From the NCBI GenBank assembly GCA_963971575.1, contig OZ020615.1, forward strand, positions 60,707,379 through 60,771,378: a stretch of 64,000 nt of DNA, given 5' to 3'. Below are positions 55,571 through 64,000 of this stretch, piece by piece. A program made the translations under genes and the position numbers. A model generated the notes under the pieces. That model ran no database searches. It had not been told where the DNA came from and was given only the letters and a program-made list of their open reading frames with translations. The DNA comes from Liopterus haemorrhoidalis (Eukaryota; Arthropoda; Insecta; Coleoptera; Dytiscidae). How positions within the stretch are numbered: position 1 is the stretch's first letter; each line of letters opens with the position of its first letter.

Positions 55571-56864
55571 TAGATAGTTGTTTTTATTTATGTCCGATAC
55601 CCGTACAACCTTTCCACTTCTATTCATTACGAACACGACCATCTCCACAAAATATAACGTAACACGTAAATGTCAAACCTGAATAAAAATGACAACAATA
55701 CAATCTCAAGCTGGTAACGCGTAAAAACCTTACCAACATTAAATAAATAAATGTACTAACTGAGTTATGGATTGATGATGGTTAAATCATGACATTAGTA
55801 CTTAAATTAACCAAGTGTGACGTCATTTCATATTTATTGTGAATGGAGTTTATAACCCTTATCCACAAATTAGCTTAGGGTTTATTAAATAATCCTAAAA
55901 ACAATTAAATCTCTAAATCTAATTTAAAATCTAACAATACCCACCCACAAGTTTTGAAATAGCAGATCAGAAATACACATGACATTTGGATTCATATTTC
56001 AGCCGTGGTTCACAGACACAAACAGACCAAATTGACAATATCATTGAGCGGCGATGAGTGAACCGTGACGTCAGCTAACAGGGGCACAAGCACAGACAGA
56101 CAGACATACCGACATACTGGGAGAAGAGCGCGAGGCACGAGGAATGATATATTTATTTTGTAGAGTGACATCTACAAATCATCACGCCTCAACTGTTTCG
56201 CTAAGTACATGTGCTGTGATTTTTAAATTGAATGCTTTGATGATTTTGACTTTGAAGTTATTCAACCATGAGGGGTGTACAATAACGTTTTTATGGAAAA
56301 CTTTTTGCAGTTTTTTATTAAAATGAAGAACGTGGGTCATTTCATAAATAATACACACGATTTGTTTTTTACATGTTAATTTTTATAGTCCATACCATAT
56401 TACTTTTGAAGATCGGCATAAAACTATCCCGTATAACTATAATCACATTGTTAAACTACAAAATAACTAGGGTTCATGTTTACAACTATGTTGTAAACAG
56501 TTAACGGTCAGTGGCGTAGGGATTTCTGATTTCGTGTTACTGATTTCTTATTTTTGTAACTACAATATTATAAATTTAAATTAATTATTTTTTTAATTTA
56601 ACTTAAATAATTAAGAAGACTGAAAATTAATTAATAAAATCAATATTTTCAAATTCTTAGAAGTTATATAAAAATGTATTGATATACACATAAATACATT
56701 ATAAATTTATTGCGGACAACAAATTACAATAATAATAGTACTATTTGTTAATAATACTAATTTGTTTATACTAAGAAATTAAACTTTTTATAATATTAAA
56801 TAATATTTAAAAATAAACTAATAAAAGTTTTATAAGAAACGAAATATAAAAATAATTTAAAAAA
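55571..56864. other. No gene recognised
   Basis: TGACGTCA occurs at 55818 and 56066 and a short (CAGA)n run at 56093. Otherwise AT-rich. Confidence 0.4.
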
Positions 56865-57584
56865 TCAGCTGTGGCCACCACAGGACCAACTGCCATCATA
56901 AAGTACTTGTATAAAATACATTCTAGCAGCAGAGTAGAAATAACTTGGTGTAATATTTTCTAACAGAGCTTTCCTTTTACCACTTTACTTAAGAAATCTA
57001 AGCTAAGTTAAGTTAATCTAAGTTGTAAGAGCGTTCCATTTATAAGACACTGGTTAAGATAAACTAAGTTTTTTCCTCCCCCCTTTCCCTTGCTAAGATA
57101 TTTGACTAACTTCTTAGCTTAGCCAAGCATTTTAACTTTTACAAGGAAAGCAACTATTATTTATCATGACCATGGAAACGTTACATTTTTCATTTTATCA
57201 AGAAACGTCTCAAATAAAAGTTATTAGTTATAGAATTTAAAGCAACTTTTGTTAAATAAATTTTTTCGAAATATTTTTCTGTTGTTAAATATTCGCAAAA
57301 ATCTTAAAATCGACTCGAGCAAACTCCCATTTGTAGTCAACTCGTGCCATTGATGTCAAAAGCTTAAATATGCAGTTTCATAAAAATCCTTTTAGCCGAA
57401 TTTGCTCTGCACGTGTACACAGACAAACAGACAGACGGACGGACGGACAAACAGACCGACAGACATCATGCTAAAAATAGTCAAAACATTATGTAGGGAC
57501 CTCAATTCGTGGAGATCCATCGAAATTTCGAAATGTCAAAATCGGTATGATCATAATACCTCCCTTATATGTTGGCGGTCGGTG
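56865..57584 (-). repeat. Repeat A, copy 7, interrupted by a MITE
   Basis: A full-length unit on the minus strand: TCAGCTGTGGCCACCACAGG at the left, a CAGA/CGGA tract at 57420-57462, and TCCCTTATATGTTGGCGGTC then GGT at the right. The MITE at 56968-57151 interrupts it. Confidence 0.85.
56968..57151. mobile_element. MITE-like inverted repeat, 184 bp
   Basis: The ends GCTTTCCTTTTACCAC and, reversed, GCTTTCCTTGTAAAAG extend imperfectly through CTAAGCTAAG. It replaces a few bases of repeat A at a position where other copies are continuous. The target duplication is unclear. Confidence 0.6.
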
Positions 57585-58452
57585 AAAATAAAGTTAGTCT
57601 GAGTCACATAAATTAATTCACTGTCACTACTACTTTCTAAATTAATTACTAGTTGATTTATATCTTGCATTTTGAAGCTGGCTTCTGCTTTCGTCACGTG
57701 ATTTACACAATTTTTCCATAATTCGATAAAACAAACAAATGTCAAACTTGGTTGAACATACATATTTTTATCGAATACAGTAAAAAAGGTAAGGAAAATA
57801 TTAGTAAATAATATAGTTTTTGCTTAATAATTGTTGTTAATATACACTTTTGCATAGATAGTCATCAATTATATGTGTAAAGTACATATAACCTAAAAAT
57901 AAAATATTACATTTTATACAATATCAGGATTTCAGAAAAAAATGAATGTGCACCTTGGCACTGAAGCTCTTTTTCATCACTCACGTGGTTATTTACCTCG
58001 GCTAACGCCTCGGAAAATAATATCCACAATTCGTGATAATAAAAACTCGACTTCCTTGCCTGGGTGTTGTGATGAGTTTTGTCACGTGCTTAATAATACT
58101 CATTAACCAGGTGTTCATATTAGAAAAATTAAAGCGTGTTCATATTAGAAAAATTAAACATTGTGTGTGTAATGCTGATCATTAGAAGAAGGGAAGATCG
58201 TTAATTATGTTGAGTTGCAGTGATGCACAATGGGTTACTGGGTGAAGGTCTATAGTTAAGAGTGACCGTGCGATCTTCGGCGTCTTCCAACATTGTTGGC
58301 GAACTCTGTTCCTTAGCACTTACTACACATTTAACAGGCGAAACTAATGGCTCCTGCTTTAAGAGCATCGTCTTACAATGAACATTACAAAGCAGTTGTC
58401 GCAAATTGCTGGTTTTTGGCACACATGATGAAACGTGATGAAATGTAAAATG
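57585..58452. other. No gene recognised
   Basis: A short tandem duplication of GTTCATATTAGAAAAATTAA lies near 58111-58158. A minus-strand open stretch at 58201-58422 resembles nothing I recognise. Confidence 0.4.
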
Positions 58453-58483
58453 TACTGGTTTAATATTTATTTATCATTGTTTA

Positions 58484-58705
58484 TTGTTTATACGCAAAAA
58501 TTTAAGCAATTACAGTTCATTTGGTGAGATACATGATCACAACACTCGCAGTAAAAATAATATTTTTGCGTCTAATAAATCCAGAAATTGCTCAAATTAT
58601 TTTGCTGTTAAATTATACAATCTCATGTCTGAGGGTATATGTACACTGCCACTAGACAAATTCAAATTTAAACTTAAGAACATACTAACAAGTAATCCAA
58701 TATAA
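58484..58705 (+). pseudogene. Jockey-like reverse transcriptase C-terminus
   Basis: It reads IRKNLSNYSSFGEIHDHNTR, then NCSNYFAVKLYNLMSEGI and DKFKFKLKNILTSNPI. The order (HNTR, YF..KLYN.LP, FK..LK..L...NPFY) is that of the LINE at 26571-27617, whose end reads FFTDNPFYSVNEFLSFKF. The frame is cut by the TA-flanked mariner derivative right after NPI. Polymerase and endonuclease are missing. Confidence 0.75.
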
Positions 58706-59267
58706 TGGGTGATTTTTAGAGGTATAGAACTTTAAATTGCAATAAAACAACGATGGATTATTCGATTGACATGAATTTTTTTTTATTCGAAAGATAATCT
58801 TGTGGCATTACATTTTAAATATGATTTCTGGCATATGACCGCCACGGCTGGCTCGGATGTAGTCCAATCTGGACGTCCAATTTTCGATGACTTTTTCCAA
58901 CATTTCTGGCCGTATATCGGCAATAACACGGCGAATGTTGTCTTCCAAATGGTCAAGCGTTTGTGGCTTATCCGCATAGACCAATGACTTTACATAGCCC
59001 CACAGAAAGTAGTCCAGCGGTGTTAAATCACAAGATCTTGGAGGCCAATTCACAGGTCCAAAACGTGAAATTAGGCGGTCACCAAACGTGTCTTTCAATT
59101 AAAAATAATAAAATTGCACTATTTGCAAGCGTTGTTCAGGCGTGAGTCTATTCATGATGAATTGCCAAACCAAACTGAGAATAAATCACTTGACAGCTGT
59201 TAAATCGGTCGCCATCTTGAACAGTAATGCCAACTTAAAGTTCTATACCTCTAAAAAAAACACCCGT
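58705..59267 (-). mobile_element. mariner-like element, internally deleted
   Basis: The ends ATGGGTGATTTTTAGAGG and, reversed, ACGGGTGTTTTTTTTAGAGG continue GTATAGAACTTTAA. They are flanked by TA at 58703-58704 and 59268-59269. 563 bp. Confidence 0.9.
58808..59155 (-). pseudogene. mariner transposase, ends only
   Basis: The minus strand opens MNRLTPEQRLQIVQFYY, then meets a stop and jumps to LKDTFGDRLISRFGPVNW. It continues PPRSCDLTPLDYFLWG, with the third catalytic aspartate, to RASRGGHMPEIIFKM. The protein belongs to the same group as that at 1477-2047, which shares WPPRSC, PLDFFLWG and RGGHLPD. The first two catalytic aspartates lie in the deletion. It is inactive, but both inverted ends are kept. 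Confidence 0.9.
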
Positions 59268-59419
59268 TACATATGTCATTGATGAATTTGAAAATGTCAA
59301 TTTTGATTAAATTTTTTAACTTTGTTATTTTAATATTGCGTTTGACTGACTAAAAACATTTTTTGTAATTGTAATTTGGTCAATAAAAAAAAAAATTATT
59401 ATTATTATAATAATATATT

Positions 59420-59545
59420 GGTATATCGATATATAAAACTCTATTTTTTTGTACCTAGATAAAAATTGAGTGCTCATTAGTTTATGCTTTTTTAATCCGT
59501 GTAGTTTTGAAAATTTGTAAATATTTCATTTTCGATCGTAAAAAA
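59420..59545. repeat. Repeat D, partial unit
   Basis: Shares TTTTTTTGTACCTAGATAAA and TTTTGAAAATTTGTAAATAT with 54850-54925. Confidence 0.55.
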
Positions 59546-59631
59546 CCGTAAAATAAACAAGGTTCAATATTTGAAACAATTTCGATAATGTATTTCAATG
59601 GAAACGGTGTTAATTCCAGTGTCGTATACAT

Positions 59632-59944
59632 CAGTGTTTCTCAACAGGTGGTCCGCGGACCACTACTGGTCCCCAGAAAAATTTTAGTGGTCCGCGAAAG
59701 TTTTTGTGTTTTTTGCAGTTTTTATTTTTATTTTTTATGCACATTTTTTATGTATTTAATTTATATTTTGTTTATTTTCTGTAAACTTTCTGTGATTTTC
59801 TACAAATAAAATAAATGTATTTAGTAGCACATTAAATATATTTGTTTTCTTGCAAAAAATGAACCAACAATTATTATTAGTGGTCCGCGTTAGAAAATTA
59901 TATATTATACTGGTCCACGGTGCGTTTTTGGTTGAGAAACACTG
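59632..59944. mobile_element. hAT MITE, 313 bp, complete
   Basis: The ends CAGTGTTTCTCAAC and GTTGAGAAACACTG are exact inverted repeats. A perfect 8-bp duplication GTATACAT lies at 59624-59631 and 59945-59952. 'GGTCCGCG' words lie inside both ends. It is the reference for the partial copy at 44458-44680. Confidence 0.97.
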
Positions 59945-60044
59945 GTATACATGACTCGTGATGGGGGGGGGGGCACTTATGATGCTATCTGTAAGATGGA
60001 TCGGGGCAAACTAGACAGCAATTTTTTTTTTTTTATTTTCACGA

Positions 60045-60241
60045 AATTAAAAAAATCCTAACTTAAGAACAATAAAATATAGGCACCTGCGGTTTGAATT
60101 TTTGAATTCTACAGACTTTTTTGTACCTAGATAAAAAATAGGGCCCTTCTTAGTTCTGGCCTTTTTGATCCGTGTACAGACAGACAGACAGACGACAAAA
60201 TAACGGTGTAAGGGTTTTTTGGTCATACCTACAAAACCCTA
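60045..60241. repeat. Repeat D unit joined to a repeat B end
   Basis: A repeat D part (AACTTAAGAACAATAAAATA, CTGCGGTTTGAATTTTTGA) runs to about 60170. It is followed directly by a reversed B end (CAGACAGACAGACGACAAAA, then GGTCATACCTACAAAACCCT). Confidence 0.65.
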
Positions 60242-61429
60242 AAAAGCTATTTATCGACGTTTACAATTAGGTTAATAACACCCCCAAGCTGGTACAGGAT
60301 CATTATATATAGATATAATATATGAATTATAATATGGATATAATACCATAATTATATTTGATATAAAATTATCCATAAGAAAAACATGTAAATTAAAATT
60401 TCAGTTTTATGTTTTTATGACTGAGTATAAAATTCATTCACGACAGACAGAATGACAGACAGACGGCAAAAAGACGGACCCATTAACTCTTAACAATTAA
60501 ATCCATAACAATAATTGTTTGTATTTCTCATGCCTTAAAGTAAAATTACCCAGTAACATACATCAATCTTAGATAAGAAAATAATTAACGATCTATCTTT
60601 CCTAATGATACATGTAACACTGACGATGTTTACACTTTAACTTATAACTTCTTAAAATTGCTCCACACCTGGACAACCTAATGCTAATGGCACAATATAA
60701 ATGCGTGAAATATATTCATATGATTTCTTGTTTGTTCTTCAGATTCTAATTTTGATAAATAGATGGGGTTGTTATAGAATTAATTATATTTTTTGTTAAT
60801 GGTTGACAAGTAGACAATTTTTTAGGATTTAATTTCCTTACATATGTATTATGTAAATTGCTTAAAATTAATTATTTCTCGTATTTAAAATACAATTAGA
60901 GAAATTTATGTTAAAAAATGAAATTAATTTTGTTTGTTTATAAATATGTATACACTTAATTTGTTATATTTGTAAATTGGTTTAGAGTTAGGGGAGTTTT
61001 CAAGGTAAAATTAGTTTTAAATAATTAGTTAATTCATTATTTTTTTCATGGTAAAAGCAAATTTATCATTGCTCTCCTTTTAGGGTACGAATACGTAGAG
61101 AGATTGTTGCCGGCGCCGATTTATCGGCAGCTATTAGCGTATTTTACGCACTTGTTGATGTCTGTTAGTGTACACGTAGAAAGATGTTAGCGGCGTCAGT
61201 TTTTTTTAAATTTCTTCACTAAAATGTCCTGTTTTAGAATTAATGTTCCTATACCTGTTTGGCAGTGATATATACCTACTAAAACTGGCATTTCTGCAGA
61301 CAGATGTAACATAAATTCATAATAAAACAATAAAATTTACTCTACCGATAAGTACAGTGCACGCGGCTTATTTTATTGACAGCTTATATTCGTAGTCCAA
61401 TATCATCCAGTGCTAAATTGCCTCTTCTT
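60242..61429. other. No gene recognised
   Basis: A further decayed CAGA-rich patch at 60443-60475. Otherwise AT-rich. Confidence 0.4.
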
Positions 61430-61720
61430 CTTCTTCTTTGGGCACTATCAGTCAGGTTGACTTTTGACCTCACTCACATAAGCCCTCCATCTCGATCTAT
61501 TCATTGTCAAGTCTTGCCAAGAACCCTGTATACCTATGCTTGACAGATCTTCTGTTAGCTGATTTCGCCATCTCTTGCGAGGTCTTCCCACTAGTCAACG
61601 AGTATTCAATATTCCTTCCCATATCTTCCTAACCATTCTGTCCTCCATCATCCTCATAACGTGTCCTATCCACTGTAATCGTCTGCCTCTGGTCTTCCTG
61701 AATCATTTGTGGTCCCAGGT
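61430..61720 (-). pseudogene. RTE-like LINE C-terminus with (AAG)n tail
   Basis: The minus strand reads RLQWIGHVMR, then EDRMVRKIWEG, GRPRKRWRNQLTEDL and SRWRAYVSEVKSQPD with a stop. It ends in a CTT/AAG microsatellite tail at 61425-61438. The WIGHV.R...GRP..RW...L block is the C-terminal tail of the insect endonuclease/RT LINEs, as at 25756-26560. All enzyme domains are missing. One stop (before VGRPRK) breaks the frame. Confidence 0.75.
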
Positions 61721-62575
61721 TGACGAAATACTTTATTACCTATTTTACCTTTGAATATTTATTATAGTAATAGTGCGGTTTACACCAAACAATAATTCTC
61801 AGAATATCATTAAGGTATTTCTCCCGAGAGAATAACTAAAATAACAAAGAAATATGTAAAATGTCAACACACCTTTAACATCAACCACAATAATATAGTT
61901 GAAAGCTTTGCAAATTGCCGAATGCCCAAAGGAATACCTGATTGGAAAGCCGCAGCAAATTTACATATACTTTGACACCACCGACAGGTGATTATATAAA
62001 AAGATATTTTCTACTTCTCTTAAAAAAATTATACTATATTTTACAGTGCATAAAATGCCTGATTGTGAGAGTTAAAAAAGTAAAAAGCGTGAAAAAAAGT
62101 GCCATAACGTGTCATTTTTTCACTCCTGTCATAAGAACAATACAAAAAAGGGGTTTGCACCCATACTTCGACGAACTCAAGCTCTCCCGTTATGGTCGTC
62201 ATATACTATACATAAACTATACTTTCATTCAATGTTTTGAAGCCAAAACGAGTTGGAAACGAAAGGAATATTTGCCACTGTGAGTATAGCAGGCCTAATT
62301 TACATTTATTTCTTGCAATTCTTGTCGGCAAACTATTGAAGTAATAATTCGTCTTATAACAGTCAACTTCATCTCTGGAGGTGTTCTTGGCTTCGCAACA
62401 AGGTGCATGATCTCAGTCTGTGTTATATGACTTCATTGTCACGATATAGTTCGAAGAAGAATCAAAGAGTGCTTTGAAAACAATTCAAATCAATTTGCAA
62501 TTTGTAATCTTAAATATTGTGAAATATATAAATATGGAATTACAAGATTCAGATATTAAAATATGTACTCCAGAC
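61721..62575. other. No gene recognised
   Basis: Open stretch 61942-62283 has no recognisable family. Confidence 0.4.
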
Positions 62576-62639
62576 GATATAACCGGAACGATAAATGAGA
62601 CAGAGAAAATCTAATTGCCTCAAAAATTTAAGGATGTTT

Positions 62640-63669
62640 ATTTAAAAGAATAAGAAAGAGTTTTGTTTCAGACTTGGGCTCAGTGCAAAGGAAACTTTTG
62701 CAAAACTTCAGCAGGCCTACGGAGACAGTGTTTTGTCAAGGACTCAGGTTTTTTGGTGGTTTAAGGTATTTTCAGAAGGAAGAGAGTTGAATGAAGTTGA
62801 ATCACGCAGCGGAAGGCCTTCATCTTCAAGAACCGATGAAAATGTCGACAGAATCCGGGATCTTGTGCGTTCAGATCGTCGGTTGACAGTCAGAATGATC
62901 GGGAAAGAGTTAAATTTGACTCACACTACCGTTCATCAGATTTTGACAAATGAATTGGGGATAAGAAAAATCTGCGCAAAAATGGATCGAAAAAACCTTT
63001 CATAAGACCAAAAAGACATCAGGAGGCAAAGGTACATTGACTTTTTGAAATTGATTGAAAATGATATCTATTTTCTGGAACGTGTCATTACTGGTGACGA
63101 GACTTGGGTGTTTGAGAACGACCTGGAAAGCGCCAGAGCATGAAATGGTACACTTCAAGCTCTCCAAGGCCCAAAAAAGCAAGAATGAGCAAGTCAAAGA
63201 TCAAATGCATGCTTATTTGTTTTTTTGATAGCCAGGGAATCGTTCACAGAGTTTGTGCCTCAAGGCCAAACGGTCAATCAACACTTTTACCGAGAGGTTC
63301 TTGAACAACTTCGAAAAAGGGTCATGCGTGTGAGACCAAACATCAAGAACAACTGGGTGTTGCATCACAAAAATGCAGCAGTTTCATACAGCAATTTCAA
63401 TAAACGAGTTTTTGGCCGGTAAAAACTTTCCTGTGGCTCCTCAGCCTCCTTATTTGCCTGACTTGTGACTTTTTCCTCTTCCCAAGATTGAAAAATCACC
63501 TCAAATGACGTCATTTTGGGACACTCGAAAACATTCAAATGTAACCGACCAGCTGAAAGCTATTCCAGTATCCGAGTTCCAGCACTGCTATGAGGATTGG
63601 GAGAACCGTCTCCAGCGCCGTGTGGCTTCCCACGGAAGTTATTTTGAGGGAGACAATATTGAATTGTAA
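62640..63669 (+). pseudogene. mariner transposase, nearly full length, many breaks
   Basis: It reads EFCFRLGLSAKETFAKLQQ, then SRTQVFWWFKVFSEGRE, TDENVDRIRDLVRSDRRLTV and LNLTHTTVHQILTNELG, the paired helix-turn-helix of mariner transposases. A stop follows RKNLS. ITGDETWVFE holds the first catalytic aspartate. The second-aspartate block reads LHHKNAAVSY (D to K). The third, CDFFLFPRLK, survives in another frame. The C-terminus reads FQHCYEDWENRLQRRVA, then GDNIEL and a stop at 63667. Four or more stops or shifts make it dead. TAACCGGA (62579) and, at the right, TCCGGTTA (63700) may be the remains of the inverted ends. Confidence 0.85.
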
Positions 63670-63714
63670 ATCTACTCGAATACAAAAATTTAAAGAAATC
63701 AGTCCGGTTACTTT

Positions 63715-64000
63715 ATTTACACGCCTTATATATATTTTTTCTCTGTAATGTGTATAATGAAGCAAAACTTAATTTTTCTGCTACAATAAAAATACAATTA
63801 CAACTACAAAATCAACAGTAGATACTGATTAATTTATAAAAATATATTTGATGTTATTGTGAATCAAACTGTTAACAATGACAAGCAAAATTCTCGCTGA
63901 AGTTCGAATACCGTAATTTATATAGGTCACAGAATTTTTTGTTTTTAAAAAACGTGAGCAGTCAATATTTTTAAAATATAAAAACAAGCGGCGTTGTTAG
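63715..64000. other. No gene recognised
   Basis: AT-rich sequence to the window end. Confidence 0.4.

Larger units (their letters stand above)
58453..59412 (+). mobile_element. Jockey-like LINE 3' part split by a mariner derivative
   Basis: The 3' coding end lies left of the mariner derivative. To the right, the frame continues near 59279 as IDEFENVNFD and a stop, followed by a 3' UTR (GTAATTTGGTCAATAAA) and an A-rich then ATT-repeat tail. Style and sequence resemble the LINE at 26571-27617. Confidence 0.75.

Noticed and set aside
58201..58422. 73-codon minus-strand frame as a conserved gene
   Set aside because: No domain was recognised and no splice or start context supports it.
1..64000. 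CRISPR arrays, bacterial operons or phage-like clusters
   Set aside because: No direct-repeat/spacer structure or prokaryotic gene layout is present, and the content is eukaryotic mobile DNA.

Overview
This window looks like AT-rich intergenic (probably heterochromatic) DNA from an insect or a close arthropod relative. The arthropod signs are Tc1/mariner, hAT, piggyBac and PIF/Harbinger elements, jockey-, RTE-, R2- and I-like non-LTR retrotransposons, THAP-domain DNA transposons, a tRNA-Thr-like SINE head and long (CTGT)n-bearing repeats. I found no convincing host protein-coding gene. Nearly every open frame with recognisable content is a broken transposase or a 5'-truncated reverse transcriptase. 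I do not name a species.

Layout. 1-5.2 kb: a mariner deletion derivative nested in a hAT-like element, and a weak piggyBac-like remnant. 5.2-8 kb: a hAT MITE, a possible solo LTR, a Tc1 element interrupted by repeat A and carrying a LINE fragment, and a palindromic Harbinger MITE. 9.5-16 kb: LINE, mariner and hAT scraps, a mariner deletion derivative, a hAT MITE filled with a ~38-bp minisatellite, and the tRNA-Thr-like SINE. 17-21 kb: a repeat B fragment, a THAP mini-element and the most complete copy of repeat A. 22.8-27.6 kb: R2-like, RTE-like and jockey-like LINE fragments with a dead mariner between them. 28.5-35.6 kb: another mariner deletion derivative, the second THAP mini-element (inverted), a mariner of the type best known from plants, a second Harbinger MITE, a Tc1 deletion derivative, and a LINE inserted in repeat A with a clear target duplication. 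36.7-42.6 kb: several hAT MITEs, a CCAAT/CRE cluster, and a three-layer nest (mariner containing a hAT MITE and a LINE). 43.5-52.9 kb: palindromic MITEs, two Helitron-like 3' ends and four large copies of repeat B, three of them interrupted or enclosed by hAT or piggyBac elements. 53.8-64 kb: two repeat A copies, a hammerhead-ribozyme-like motif, a LINE interrupted by a mariner derivative, a textbook hAT MITE, an RTE 3' end and a dead mariner.

Nothing here works together as a pathway. The interest lies in the insertion history, which target-site duplications resolve well. It also lies in a few cross-element patterns: one minisatellite shared by hAT MITEs with unrelated ends, hAT target sites centred on TA, repeated central deletion of mariners, a THAP exon amplified in a non-autonomous element, and a compact hammerhead-like RNA motif.
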